In this document: positions 54,740-63,781 of the stretch, in pieces
Position numbering within the stretch: the first letter of the stretch is position 1
How the letters are laid out: every line of letters begins with the position of its first letter
Source: Aeromonas allosaccharophila
Lineage (GTDB): Bacteria > Pseudomonadota > Gammaproteobacteria > Enterobacterales > Aeromonadaceae
DNA: 64,000 nt
NCBI RefSeq assembly: GCF_000819685.1
Contig: NZ_CDBR01000097.1
Location: 50,542-114,541 of the forward strand
Direction of reading: 5' to 3'
Position numbers and translations under genes: made by a program
Notes under the pieces: generated by a model
What the model was told of the DNA's origin: nothing
Database searches by the model: none
The model's input: only the letters and a program-made list of their open reading frames with translations

Positions 54740-56023
54740 ATGCTGTTCCATGGAGAGGCTCTCAAGCCCTGGCAGATCTGGACCCGCCGACCACTCTGGC
54801 TCAAGACCCTGATCGGCATGCTGACAGGGGTGGGTCTGGGCGTCGGCTTTGAAGAGCAAGCCCTGCTGCTCAAGCCCCTCGGCGTCCTGTTCGTCAACAC
54901 CATCCAGATGCTGATGGTGCCCCTTATCTTCTGCTCGGTCATCGCCGGCCTCACCTCGCTGCTCAAGGGCAAGGCCCTCGATCGCATCGGCAGCAAGGCG
55001 ATCTGCCTCTACTTCTGCTCGACCGCCATCGCCATCTGCATCGGCCTGATGATGGGCTGGCTGCTGGAGCCCGGCATGGGCGCCGACATGGGCCCCTATG
55101 AGCGGATCGGCATGTCGGAACCACCCACCCTGGCCAGCGTGCTGAGCCATCTGGTGCCGAGTAACCCGGTACAGGCGATGGTGGATGGCAAGATCCTGCA
55201 AGTGATCGTCTTTGCGGTGGCGCTGGCGGTCGCCCTCAACGCCAGCGGTCGCCGTGGCCGCCCCGCCATCCTCTTCTTCACCTCGCTGGCCGAAGGGATG
55301 TTCAAGCTGACCCAGATGGTGATGGCGCTCGCCCCTTACGGTGTCTGCGCCCTGATGGCCTGGATGACCGGCAAGTACGGTCTCGACCTGCTGCTGCCGC
55401 TGCTCAAGGTGATCGGCGCCGTCTACCTCGGTTGCCTGCTGCACGTACTCGGGGTCTACAGCACCCTGCTGCTCCTGCTGGCACGGCTCAATCCGCTGCA
55501 CTACTTCAAGAGCATCGTTGACGCCCAGGCGGTGGCCTTCACCAGCAGCTCCAGCAACTCCACCCTGCCCATCAGTCTGGCCTGCGCCGAGAAACGGCTG
55601 GGAGTCTCTCCCGCCATCACCGCCAAGGTGCTGCCCATCGGCGCCACCATCAACATGGATGGCACCGCCCTCTATCAGGGAGTCACCGCGCTGTTCGTGG
55701 CTCAGGCATTCGGGGTGGACCTGCACATGGTCGATTACCTGACCATCATCAGTATCGCCACCCTGGCCAGTATCGGCACTGCAGGCACCCCGGGCACCGG
55801 GTTGATGCTGCTGACCCTGACGCTGACGGCGGTGGGCTTGCCGCTAGAAGGGGTGGCACTGATTGCGGGTATTGACCGGATCCTCGACATGGCGCGCACC
55901 ACGGTCAATGTATCGGGGGATATTCTGGTGTCGGTGCTGATCGCCCGCAGCGAAAGCGAGCTGGATCTGGCGATCTATCACGATGCCAGCGCAGGGGAAG
56001 ATATCGAGTTCCCGCCGCGCTAG
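54740..56023 (+). CDS. Dicarboxylate/amino acid:cation symporter (DAACS family)
   Basis: 427 residues from ATG 54740 with AAGGA upstream; ATG 54719 is possible. Eight or more membrane segments, with hairpin motif AFTSSSSNSTLPISLACAEK, NMDGTALYQGVTALFVAQ and GTAGTPGTGLMLL, all GltP/GltPh-type substrate-site signatures; ATVNVSGD-like end (TTVNVSGDILVSVLIA). It should import glutamate, aspartate or a C4 dicarboxylate with Na+ or H+; specificity is not readable. Confidence 0.9.
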   Translation: MLFHGEALKPWQIWTRRPLWLKTLIGMLTGVGLGVGFEEQALLLKPLGVLFVNTIQMLMVPLIFCSVIAGLTSLLKGKALDRIGSKAICLYFCSTAIAICIGLMMGWLLEPGMGADMGPYERIGMSEPPTLASVLSHLVPSNPVQAMVDGKILQVIVFAVALAVALNASGRRGRPAILFFTSLAEGMFKLTQMVMALAPYGVCALMAWMTGKYGLDLLLPLLKVIGAVYLGCLLHVLGVYSTLLLLLARLNPLHYFKSIVDAQAVAFTSSSSNSTLPISLACAEKRLGVSPAITAKVLPIGATINMDGTALYQGVTALFVAQAFGVDLHMVDYLTIISIATLASIGTAGTPGTGLMLLTLTLTAVGLPLEGVALIAGIDRILDMARTTVNVSGDILVSVLIARSESELDLAIYHDASAGEDIEFPPR

Positions 56024-56033
56024 CGGAGAAAGA

Positions 56034-56348
56034 TCAGCTGTCGTGGGGATCGTGATGACAGCGCCAACAGACGTCAAAGTTGGCGCCGTTCTCCTCCCCG
56101 CACTGACCGCACAGCCAGCCGTTACCCTGACGCTGCTGGTAACGCTCGATGACCCGCCCCGCCCTGCTGCGATCCTCGGCCCGCACCATCAGGGTCACCT
56201 GCAGCATGTCGACCGGCAGTTCGCCAAGGGCGCCGGACAGCCCCTCGCCATTGAGCCGCACCAACACCCCTTCCGCCTCCAGCGCCCCTTTCAGGGCGTG
56301 CGCCTCCAGGGTATGAGAGGCGCGATAGAGATTGATCCAGTTATCCAT
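56034..56348 (-). CDS. DUF2007 protein with zinc-ribbon tail
   Basis: 104 residues. N-terminal DUF2007 region (WINLYRASHTLEAHALKGALEAEGVLVRLNGEGL) and a C-terminal four-Cys ribbon (WLCGQCGEENGANFDVCWRC) likely to bind zinc. Function unknown. It starts 9 bp after the LysR gene stop on the same strand. Confidence 0.82.
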   Translation of the reverse strand: MDNWINLYRASHTLEAHALKGALEAEGVLVRLNGEGLSGALGELPVDMLQVTLMVRAEDRSRAGRVIERYQQRQGNGWLCGQCGEENGANFDVCWRCHHDPHDS

Positions 56349-56357
56349 AGCTCCCCC

Positions 56358-57260
56358 TTACAACAGCTTGTCGATGCCAAACTCGGCGCCGTTCTCAATC
56401 ATGAAATCGATGAATGCCCGCAACTTGCGCGGCATCAACCGCCGCTCCGGAAACAGCAGGTAGATGGGCACCCTGGGTTGCTGCCACTCTGGCAGCAGGA
56501 TCACCAGCTCGCCGCTCGCCAGCTCATCCTGACAGAGCATAGCGGGTAACGAGGCCAACCCCAGCCCCGCCTTCGCCGCCTCCCGGGCACAGGTAATATT
56601 ATTGACCCGAAAACGGGATGGGGGGTCAACCAGCACCTCTCTGCCATCCAGCTCGAAGCACCAGTGAGAGGCGAGAAACCCGCTGCTCACCGTCACCCGC
56701 TCGTGATTGACCAGATCCTCCGGCCGCGCGATGACCGGACTGCGCGCCAGATAGTCCGGGCTGGCACAGAGCAGCCGTCCGGTGCTCCAGAGCCGGCGCG
56801 CCGCCAGATTGGAGTCGCTCATGTCGCCAATTCGCACCACCGCATCCAGCCCTTCGCTGATGGGATCCACCACCCGGTTGGTCAGCTCCAGCTCCACCTG
56901 CAGGGCAGGATAGGCCTGCAAAAACTTGGCAACCAGCCGCCCGACCACCAGTTGCCCCGTCTCGATGGGCACCGCCAGTTTGAGGATGCCGGTCACCTCC
57001 TGCTGGCTGGCGCTCAGCATCAGCTCGGCTTCGGTCAGGGCATCGACCGCCTTGCTGCAGTGCAGGTAGTACTTCTCCCCCTCCTCGGTCAACGTGAGCT
57101 GACGGGTGGAGCGATAGAGCAGGCGCACCCCGAGCCGCTGTTCCAGCTCGGCGATACGGCGGCTGACCATCGCCTTGGTCATTCCCAGCTCGCGGGCGGC
57201 TCCCGTAAACGAGCCTTTGTCGACGATACGCACCAGAATTAACGCGGCATTGAGATCCAT
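56358..57260 (-). CDS. LysR-family regulator divergent from an EmrAB-like pump
   Basis: 300 residues from ATG 57260 (MDLNAALILVRIVDKGSFTGAAREL). Typical LysR winged helix (GMTKAMVSRRIAELEQRLGVRLLYRSTRQLTLTEEG) of the large CrgA-like group. It is divergent from the HlyD/MFS pump genes, so it probably regulates them; AACTGT (57275-57280) and ACAGTT (57308-57313) form a widely spaced inverted repeat in the gap. Confidence 0.88.
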   Translation of the reverse strand: MDLNAALILVRIVDKGSFTGAARELGMTKAMVSRRIAELEQRLGVRLLYRSTRQLTLTEEGEKYYLHCSKAVDALTEAELMLSASQQEVTGILKLAVPIETGQLVVGRLVAKFLQAYPALQVELELTNRVVDPISEGLDAVVRIGDMSDSNLAARRLWSTGRLLCASPDYLARSPVIARPEDLVNHERVTVSSGFLASHWCFELDGREVLVDPPSRFRVNNITCAREAAKAGLGLASLPAMLCQDELASGELVILLPEWQQPRVPIYLLFPERRLMPRKLRAFIDFMIENGAEFGIDKLL

Positions 57261-57356
57261 TGTTGCACCAGTGAAACTGTATATCTCGTGAACCAATACT
57301 AATCGAAACAGTTGACCAGTGTTAGCCTGCGCCCCTTAAGTTCAGGAATCACAAAA

Positions 57357-58409
57357 ATGAGTCAACACAAAAAAATTCCCCTGCTGGCAGCCATGATATT
57401 GGCGCTGCTCGGTCTGCTGTTCGCCGGTTACTGGTATCTTCACGGCCGCTATTTTGAAAGCACCGACAACGCCTATCTGCAAAGTGAAGTGACCGGGATC
57501 AGCTCCAAGCTGCCCGGCTATATCCGCGAAGTGCTGGTCACCGACAACCAGCCGGTCAAAGCGGGCCAACTGATAGCCCGTCTCGATGATCGCGAATACA
57601 AAACCAGGGTCGCGGAGGCCGAAGCCGACCTGCGCCTCAATCAGGCGACGGCCGAAAATCTGGCCGCCACCCGCACCCAACAACTGAGCCTGATCCAGCA
57701 GGCCGAGGCCAAGGTCGCCTCCGCCAATGCCGAACAGCTGCGCGCCAGCCAGCAGGTCAACCGGATCAGTCAGCTCAACCAGCGCCACTACAGCTCGCAA
57801 GACAGTCTGGACGAGGTGCGTGCCGGCCTGCAGGTCAATCAGGCGCAAGCCCGGGAGGCCCAAGCCGCCCTGCAAGCGGCCCGTGAGCGACTGCTGGTAC
57901 TGGATGCCGAGCGCAAACAGAATCTGGCCAAGCTGGCATTGAGCGAAGCGCAACTGGAGCAGGCCAAGCTGGAGCTCGGCTACACCGAACTGCGGGCACC
58001 GGCCGATGGCATCATCGGCAAGCGCAGCCTGCGGGAAGGGCTCTACGTCCAGTCCGGCATGCAGGTCGCCAGTTTGGTGCCGCTGCAACAGGTGTGGGTC
58101 GAGGCCAACTTCAAGGAGACCCAGCTCGCCCATATGCAGCCGGGCCAGAAGGTCGAAGTGGTACTCGATGCCTACCCGGATCAACCGGTCGAGGGGATCA
58201 TCGACAGCCTGGCCCCGGCCACCGGCGCCAAATTCGCCCTGCTGCCACCGGAGAATGCCACTGGCAACTTCACCAAAATCGTGCAGCGGGTACCGGTGAA
58301 GATCCGTATCCCCGAGCCAGGCCCGCTGGCAGGCAAGCTGCTGCCTGGTCTCTCGACCGAAGTGATCGTGGATACCCGCACTCCAGATCCCGTGGTGGCT
58401 GCCAACTGA
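57357..58409 (+). CDS. EmrA-like membrane-fusion protein
   Basis: 350 residues from ATG 57357. One N-terminal helix (IPLLAAMILALLGLLFAGYWYL), then the HlyD/EmrA pattern: STDNAYLQSEVTGISSKLPGYIREVLVTDNQPVKAGQLIARLDDREY, a long coiled coil rich in Ala/Gln/Leu (about 80-210), and YTELRAPADGIIGKRSLREG. It bridges an inner-membrane pump to an outer-membrane channel. The stop overlaps the MFS gene start (TGATG). Confidence 0.9.
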   Translation: MSQHKKIPLLAAMILALLGLLFAGYWYLHGRYFESTDNAYLQSEVTGISSKLPGYIREVLVTDNQPVKAGQLIARLDDREYKTRVAEAEADLRLNQATAENLAATRTQQLSLIQQAEAKVASANAEQLRASQQVNRISQLNQRHYSSQDSLDEVRAGLQVNQAQAREAQAALQAARERLLVLDAERKQNLAKLALSEAQLEQAKLELGYTELRAPADGIIGKRSLREGLYVQSGMQVASLVPLQQVWVEANFKETQLAHMQPGQKVEVVLDAYPDQPVEGIIDSLAPATGAKFALLPPENATGNFTKIVQRVPVKIRIPEPGPLAGKLLPGLSTEVIVDTRTPDPVVAAN

Positions 58410-59962
58410 TGGAACCCATTCCACGTCGCAACTGGATCGCGGTCATGGGGGGCCTTATCGGCGCCTTCATGGCCATCCTCGATATCCAGATCACCAATGC
58501 CTCTCTGAAGGATATTCAGGGGGCCCTGTCGGCCACCCTGAGCGAGAGCTCCTGGATCTCCACCTCCTATCTGGTGGCGGAGATGATCGCCATCCCCCTG
58601 AGCGGCTGGTTGAGCCGGGGGCTGAGTGTGCGCCGCTACCTGCTCTGGACCACCGGCGCCTTTATCGCTGCCTCCGTGCTCTGCTCGTTCAGCTGGAACC
58701 TCACCAGCATGATCGTCTTCCGGGCGCTGCAAGGCTTCACTGGCGGGGCGCTGATCCCGATGGCCTTTTCCCTCATCGTCACCCTGTTGCCGTTACAGAA
58801 GCGGGCCACCGGCATGGCGCTTTTTGGCCTCTGCGCCACCTTCGCCCCCGCCATCGGCCCGACCCTCGGTGGCTGGCTCACCGAGCAGATGTCGTGGCAC
58901 TACATCTTCTATCTCAACGTGCCGCCAGGATTGCTGGTGATGGCCATGCTGGCCCACGGGCTGGATAAAAAACCGGTGGACTGGGCCGTGATCAAGCGGG
59001 TAGACCTCATCGGCATCGTCACCATGGCGCTCGGCCTCGGCTTGCTGGAGGTGGTACTGGAAGAGGGCAACCGGGAGGACTGGTTCGGCTCAAGCTTCAT
59101 CGTGCGACTGGCGGTCATCTCGGCGGTGGCGCTGGTGTTCTTTGTCATCAGCCAGCTGATCCGCCGTCACCCGCTGGTCAATCTGCGGCTGCTGCACAAC
59201 CCGCGCTTCGCACTCGCCTGCTTCGCCTATCTGATCCTCGGCATGGCGCTGATGGGATCTATCTATGTGTTGCCGCTCTACATGACCCAGATCCACAACT
59301 ACAACGCGCTGGAAATCGGCGAGGTACTGATGTGGATGGGACTGCCGCAACTGCTGGTGCTGCCGCTGGTGCCCAAACTGACCCACAAGATAGACCCGCG
59401 CTATCTGGTGAGCTTCGGCTTCCTGATCTTCGCCGTCAGCTGCTTTATGAACGTCAACATGAGTGCCGACTACGCCGGGCCGCAGCTGATCCAGTCGCTC
59501 ATCGTGCGGGCGCTGGGGCAGCCCTTCATTATGGTGCCGCTGTCGCTGGTAGCGACCGCCAGCCTGAGCCACGACGAGATCCCCTCCTCCTCGACCCTGC
59601 TCAACGTGCTGCGCAACCTCGGCGGCGCGTTCGGTATCGCCATCATCGCGACCCTGCTCGACAATGATACCCGCACCCATGTGCTGCAGATTGGCAGCAC
59701 TCTGGCTGCCAGCAGTATCGAGGGGCAGAGCTATCTGCTGCAGCTGGCCCAGAGCATGATGGCGCAGGGCTCAGGCCCCGAGATTGCCCAGCAGCAAGCG
59801 CGGGCCATGCTGGCCAATACCATCAACCGGGAGGCGGCCATCATGGCCTACAACCAGGTGTTCTACATCATGGGGATCTTCCTGCTGATCGCCAGCGCCC
59901 TGATGCTGTTGCTCAAATCCCCCGCCCCACGGGCAGCGGATGCCGAACCGCTAGAGGCGTGA
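58409..59962 (+). CDS. EmrB-like MFS (DHA2) drug exporter
   Basis: 517 residues, 14 membrane helices; ATG 58409 overlaps the preceding stop. DHA2 motifs: GAFMAILDIQITNASLKDIQGALSATLSESSWISTSYLVAEMIAIPLSGWLSR and RALQGFTGGALIPMAF (motif C-like GPTLGGWL). With the EmrA-like partner it should export drugs or other amphipathic compounds through a tripartite system. The outer-membrane channel is not in the window. Confidence 0.92.
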   Translation: MEPIPRRNWIAVMGGLIGAFMAILDIQITNASLKDIQGALSATLSESSWISTSYLVAEMIAIPLSGWLSRGLSVRRYLLWTTGAFIAASVLCSFSWNLTSMIVFRALQGFTGGALIPMAFSLIVTLLPLQKRATGMALFGLCATFAPAIGPTLGGWLTEQMSWHYIFYLNVPPGLLVMAMLAHGLDKKPVDWAVIKRVDLIGIVTMALGLGLLEVVLEEGNREDWFGSSFIVRLAVISAVALVFFVISQLIRRHPLVNLRLLHNPRFALACFAYLILGMALMGSIYVLPLYMTQIHNYNALEIGEVLMWMGLPQLLVLPLVPKLTHKIDPRYLVSFGFLIFAVSCFMNVNMSADYAGPQLIQSLIVRALGQPFIMVPLSLVATASLSHDEIPSSSTLLNVLRNLGGAFGIAIIATLLDNDTRTHVLQIGSTLAASSIEGQSYLLQLAQSMMAQGSGPEIAQQQARAMLANTINREAAIMAYNQVFYIMGIFLLIASALMLLLKSPAPRAADAEPLEA

Positions 59963-59984
59963 AAAACCGCTAGGGCACAAAACG

Positions 59985-60008
59985 AAAAACGGGCCAATGC
60001 CCGTTTTT
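59985..60008. terminator. Terminator between MFS gene and yhhN
   Basis: AAAAACGGGC / GCCCGTTTTT stem with 4-base loop between convergent genes; works on both strands. Confidence 0.85.
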
Positions 60009-60041
60009 CGCTATCTGTTATCTGCACTCAACCAGATGGCG

Positions 60042-60668
60042 TTATCCCGCCAACGATCCTGCAATCAGGAATTGCGCGGCGAAGTAGCTGCTCATGACCC
60101 AGGCGCGGGCGTGGGGAAAGGGGCGGCGGAAGCGATCGAGCGCCAGCATGCTGTCGGAGAAGAGGAACATCAGCGCCCCAACCAGAGCGGCGGCAGAACC
60201 GGCGGTGAGAGAGGCATGCCAGGCACCGGCGGCCACCCAGGCCATGCCGATGATCACCAACATGTAGCAGAAGACCGGGATCCGCATCTCCCCCAGCTTG
60301 CCCCACAGCAGGCCAAAGACCATGCCGGCGATCAGCAACAGCAGCAAACCATCCAACAGATTGAGCACCAGCGGCCCCTGGGCAAAGCCGACGATATAGC
60401 AGAGATGTGCGACAAAAAACGCCGCCAATCCCTGAATGAAGCGATCGCTTGGCAGCATCAACAGCACATCGCCCGCCAGCGAGAGGCAGAGGCCGAGCAG
60501 GATCCAGGCGTGGGAACCGTCGTGGTCATAACTCTGGTAGCCGAACGCCAACGCGATGATAAGCAGCATGGTCAGCGGCTTGCTGATATAGAACTGGCGG
60601 CTGTCTGAACCATAGGCAGCACGGATATGCCACCAACCTGAAGCGATGATCAAGAAACTCAATAACAT
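60042..60668 (-). CDS. yhhN: YhhN-family (lysoplasmalogenase-like) membrane protein
   Basis: 208 residues, about seven to eight membrane helices; FYISKPLTMLLIIAL near the N-terminus, LGLCLSLAGDVLLMLPSDRFIQGLAAFFVAHLCYI and the C-terminal GALMFLFSDSMLALDRF carry the YhhN/TMEM86 family acidic motifs (AGDxxLM, FxxSDxxLA). Animal TMEM86 members hydrolyse lysoplasmalogens; the bacterial role is uncertain. Confidence 0.87.
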   Translation of the reverse strand: MLLSFLIIASGWWHIRAAYGSDSRQFYISKPLTMLLIIALAFGYQSYDHDGSHAWILLGLCLSLAGDVLLMLPSDRFIQGLAAFFVAHLCYIVGFAQGPLVLNLLDGLLLLLIAGMVFGLLWGKLGEMRIPVFCYMLVIIGMAWVAAGAWHASLTAGSAAALVGALMFLFSDSMLALDRFRRPFPHARAWVMSSYFAAQFLIAGSLAG

Positions 60669-60843
60669 GCCCTGCTCCTCACCTGTTGCTCGCAGTCATA
60701 CGGCAACCGTTTTTATCATGGTGCAGGGTAACAAATTCCCTCCCCCAGTGGCAGGGGTGCTTATCAAATGGACAGACTAAGCCTAAAGTCTAATTGCCGC
60801 CCCGAGTGGTTCAGGGCATAAGAGACGGGTCTGGAGGATCACC

Positions 60844-60999
60844 ATGGAAGAAGCTATGAAAAACTATCTGCCCGCCATCGATATTATGATGTGCCATCTG
60901 GGGATCAGCTTTGAGCAGGCCTGCGAACAACTGGGTCTCAGCCAGCAGGAGCAACAGGCACTGAATCAATTGCAACAACAGCAGAGCCAAGCCAACTAG
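60844..60999 (+). CDS. Small hypothetical protein, first copy of a tandem pair
   Basis: 51 residues from ATG 60844, with GGAGGATCACC upstream. The product MEEAMKNYLPAIDIMMCHLG... has a helix-turn-helix-like middle (ISFEQACEQLGLSQQEQQAL) and a Gln-rich tail. No family recognised. Its 3' three-quarters are duplicated immediately downstream (61011-61133). A terminator follows the second copy. Confidence 0.65.
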   Translation: MEEAMKNYLPAIDIMMCHLGISFEQACEQLGLSQQEQQALNQLQQQQSQAN

Positions 61000-61133
61000 C
61001 CCTCCCGTTATTGGATATCATGATGTGCCATCCGGGGATCAGCTTTGAGCAGGCCTGCGAACAACTGGGTCTCAGCCAGCAGGAGCAACAGGCACTGGAT
61101 CAGTTGCAGCAACAACAGAGCCAAGCCAACTAG
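60884..61133 (+). repeat. Tandem duplication of about 120 bp
   Basis: Segment 60884-60999 is repeated at 61018-61133 with few differences (GATATTATG/GATATCATG, CTGGGG/CCGGGG, AATCAATTG/GATCAGTTG). Confidence 0.85.
61020..61133 (+). pseudogene. Second, 5'-truncated copy of the small gene
   Basis: 37 codons from ATG 61020, matching codons 15-51 of the first copy with only two residue changes (Leu to Pro, Asn to Asp) and several silent or near-silent base changes. It lacks the first 14 codons and a ribosome-binding site, and is out of frame with copy one, so it is probably untranslated or poorly translated, yet its reading frame is preserved. Confidence 0.6.
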
Positions 61134-61148
61134 CTTGAGTTGAATCAT

Positions 61149-61184
61149 AAAAGAGAAGACCGCCAGCTGGCGGTCTTCTCTTTT
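61149..61184. terminator. Terminator after the tandem small genes and desaturase gene
   Basis: AAAAGAGAAGACCGCCAG / CTGGCGGTCTTCTCTTTT, an 18 bp perfect stem with no separate loop, between convergent genes. Confidence 0.85.
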
Positions 61185-61210
61185 AGTCTGTGTGATACCC
61201 AGGCAAGACA

Positions 61211-62329
61211 TCATGCAATGCCTGCAAGCAGGCGACTCCAGTTACGTTTAGCTGCGATGAAGCCATCTCTCAGAGCGCGGTACTCCAGTTGCAGCTTGAG
61301 GCGGTCATAGCGCGCCAGCGCCTTGCGCTTGCGCAGCTCCAGCAGCCGTTTGCGAGTGGCATAGTAGTGTTGCAGCTGCTGGCTCAGCTTGTCGTACTCC
61401 TCCTGCAGCAGTGCCTGCCACAGTTCGCGATCTTCCTGCTTGCGCAACTTTGCTTGTGCCCGCTTCAGCTGCATCTGCAGCCGGGCCTGCTCAATACGCT
61501 CCTCCGGCGAGGATCTGAGATCCCCCGCCAGCCCACACCAGGAGGCAAGCCGGATCACCCACTTGGTCGGATCGAACTGCCACCAGTGAATGCCGTTGCG
61601 GTAGTCATTCTCGAACAGGTGGTGAAAGTTGTGGTACCCCTCGCCAAAGGTGAAAAAGGCCAGGATGCCATTATCGCGAGCGGTATTGCGGTCGGTATAG
61701 GGCTGACTGCCCCAGATATGGGCCAACGAGTTGATGAAGAAGGTGGTGTGGTGAGTCATCACCATCCGCAGCACGCCCGCCAGCAGCAGCATGCCGAGCA
61801 GATCCCCGTGCCACAGGCCAAGCAGCAGCGGCAGACCCAGATTGGTCGCCAGCACCAGCATCAGGTAGTGACGGTGCTGAAACGCGACCACAGTGTTGTT
61901 CTGCAGATCCCGCACATTGCTGTAATCGCCATAGCGATCTCCCTGATGCTCCCGCAACATCCAGCCGATGTGGGAGTACCAGAAACCGCGCCCCGCGCTA
62001 TAGGGGTCTTTTTCATTGTCATCCACATGGCGATGATGACGGCGATGATCGGCCGACCAGTGCAGGGCCGAATTCTGCAGCGCCAACGCGCCGCCGATGG
62101 CAAACAACCACTGCAAAGCGGGGTGTGCCTTATAGGCCTTGTGCGACCAGAGTCGGTGATAGCCTGCGGTGATGGAGAGACCACTCAGGCAGAACAACAA
62201 CAGGAAACTGGCCCACTGCCAGAGATCGTAACCGTGGCTCATGCCGTACCAAGGCACGACAATCAGCGCCACTATCCCGGAGAGGGAGAACAGCAGGGTA
62301 TTGGTCAAAATAATCGGGGGTCTGGCCAT
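61211..62329 (-). CDS. Acyl-lipid/acyl-CoA desaturase (delta-9 type)
   Basis: 372 residues from ATG 62329 (MARPPIILTNTLLF). Three His boxes for a di-iron centre: HRLWSHK, HRRHH and HNFHH; four membrane helices. A C-terminal extension of about 100 residues is a Lys/Arg/Gln/Leu-rich coiled coil (residues about 280-360). It introduces double bonds into saturated acyl chains under aerobic conditions. It is divergent from the unsaturated-fatty-acid regulator fabR, with a FabR-like palindrome in front of it. Confidence 0.92.
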   Translation of the reverse strand: MARPPIILTNTLLFSLSGIVALIVVPWYGMSHGYDLWQWASFLLLFCLSGLSITAGYHRLWSHKAYKAHPALQWLFAIGGALALQNSALHWSADHRRHHRHVDDNEKDPYSAGRGFWYSHIGWMLREHQGDRYGDYSNVRDLQNNTVVAFQHRHYLMLVLATNLGLPLLLGLWHGDLLGMLLLAGVLRMVMTHHTTFFINSLAHIWGSQPYTDRNTARDNGILAFFTFGEGYHNFHHLFENDYRNGIHWWQFDPTKWVIRLASWCGLAGDLRSSPEERIEQARLQMQLKRAQAKLRKQEDRELWQALLQEEYDKLSQQLQHYYATRKRLLELRKRKALARYDRLKLQLEYRALRDGFIAAKRNWSRLLAGIA

Positions 62330-62345
62330 CTCATTGCATCCTTTC

Positions 62346-62363
62346 AGCGAACAGCTGTTCACC
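62346..62363. promoter_or_regulatory. FabR-like operator upstream of the desaturase gene
   Basis: AGCGAACAGCTGTTCACC contains the palindrome GAACAGCTGTTC and fits the E. coli FabR pattern AGCG-ACA-N2-TGT. It is 17-34 bp upstream of the desaturase start codon. Confidence 0.65.
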
Positions 62364-62476
62364 ATTTTCCATGGCGATTTCCTCAGGGTCAATGGTAAAA
62401 AAGTAGGATACAAACCTGATCCTGAGGCGCCTTCGGGTTATCATTTGGCCTCGATAAGCTGAAGGTGACTGATTCT

Positions 62477-63097
62477 GTGGGTATTCGCGCTCAACAAAAA
62501 GAAAAAACCCGGCGTACATTGATCGATGCTGCATTCAGCCAACTGTGTGCCAACCGGAGTTTCTCCAATCTCAGCCTGCGGGAAGTCGCTCGTGAAGCGG
62601 GTATTGCCCCCACCTCTTTCTATCGCCACTTTCGAGATATGGAGGAGCTGGGCCTGACCCTGGTTGACGAAGGAGGCCTCACCCTGCGCCAACTGATGCG
62701 CCAGGCACGCCAGCGCATTGCCGGTGGTGGCAGTGTCATCAGCACATCGGTGCAGACCTTTATGGAGTTCGTCGAGAACAACCCCAACATCTTCAGGCTA
62801 CTGCTGCGGGAACGCTCCGGCACCTCGGCCGCCTTTCGTCAGGCGGTGGCGCGCGAGATCCAGCACTTCATCGCCGAGCTGACCGATTATCTGGAAGCCA
62901 CCACCGAAGCGCCACGGGAAGATGCCTACATCCAGGCAGAAGCCATGGTCACCATCGTATTCAGTGCCGGTGCCGATGCGCTCGACATGACCAGCGAAGA
63001 GTGCCGGGCACTCTCCGACCGTACCATTAGCCAACTGCGGATGATCGCCATGGGCGCCGAGGTACAAAACCAGAAGCGCCATGCACCTCACCCATGA
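62477..63097 (+). CDS. fabR: Unsaturated fatty acid biosynthesis repressor FabR
   Basis: 206 residues from GTG 62477 ([13 protein letters not shown]), matching the E. coli FabR start; an earlier GTG at 62465 is possible. TetR family: helix-turn-helix [30 protein letters not shown], then [35 protein letters not shown] nearly as in E. coli. It represses unsaturated fatty acid genes in response to acyl chain composition. yijD follows. Confidence 0.95.
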   Translation: MGIRAQQKEKTRRTLIDAAFSQLCANRSFSNLSLREVAREAGIAPTSFYRHFRDMEELGLTLVDEGGLTLRQLMRQARQRIAGGGSVISTSVQTFMEFVENNPNIFRLLLRERSGTSAAFRQAVAREIQHFIAELTDYLEATTEAPREDAYIQAEAMVTIVFSAGADALDMTSEECRALSDRTISQLRMIAMGAEVQNQKRHAPHP

Positions 63098-63116
63098 CCA
63101 CAGGATGGAGAACGAC

Positions 63117-63482
63117 ATGCCTGAACAGCTTATGATCCCGAAAAAACCGCTCGCCATGGCCATGCTGATTGGTATCTGTGGCGATGCCTCTCTGGCCGTG
63201 CTGACCAACCCGGTGGTGCCTTTCTCCTTCTTCCCGCTGATTGCCCTCTGGCTGGCGGCCTACCAGCTGTTCCAACACTATCGCCATGAACCTATGGTGG
63301 GTAATACCCCCATCTGTACCCTGCTCTGCTTCTTTATCGGTGCCTTCGGCCACTCCGCGCTGCTCAAGGTGCAATACCCGGAACTTGGCAGCAACTTCTT
63401 CTCCCTGATCATGATGCTGCTGCTACTGGCAGCCCTCTCCATCAAACTTGGCCTGAGCATTGGCAACAAAGAGAAGCCCTGA
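63117..63482 (+). CDS. yijD: YijD-family (DUF1422) inner-membrane protein
   Basis: 121 residues from ATG 63117 with GGAG upstream. Four membrane helices (LAMAMLIGICGDASLAVL; FSFFPLIALWLAAYQLF; TPICTLLCFFIGAFGHSALL; FFSLIMMLLLLAALSIKLGL). It follows fabR as in E. coli, 19 bp downstream. Function unknown. Confidence 0.9.
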   Translation: MPEQLMIPKKPLAMAMLIGICGDASLAVLTNPVVPFSFFPLIALWLAAYQLFQHYRHEPMVGNTPICTLLCFFIGAFGHSALLKVQYPELGSNFFSLIMMLLLLAALSIKLGLSIGNKEKP

Positions 63483-63521
63483 TAAATCGGCCGATTGATG
63501 GCAATCACTGATAGATAAAGA

Positions 63522-63552
63522 AAAGAGGCCTTCCCAACGGGAAGGCCTCTTT
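63522..63552. terminator. Terminator after yijD
   Basis: AAAGAGGCCTTCCC / GGGAAGGCCTCTTT 14 bp stem with a 3-base loop and A and T flanks. Confidence 0.85.
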
Positions 63553-63781
63553 GTTTGTGGTACACGCATTAATACAGCGGGGCGATGTCCAGATGAAGGA
63601 GGGGAAAGTATGAAGCACACCAGCACCCTGCCCCCGACAGATGCCGGTCTTGACCGATAGCAGAGCGGCAAATGGTTGAGGAACGACCAGAAAAGGGCGG
63701 GATTTGTAGAAAAAACAGCAAGGAGTGAGGGCTTTTTGGCCCAAGATGATAAAAACAAGACTTATAAATTGCGTATAGCAA

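Noticed and set aside
62465..62476. GTG at 62465 as fabR start
   Set aside because: The GTG at 62477 gives [13 protein letters not shown], which lines up with the known FabR N-terminus.
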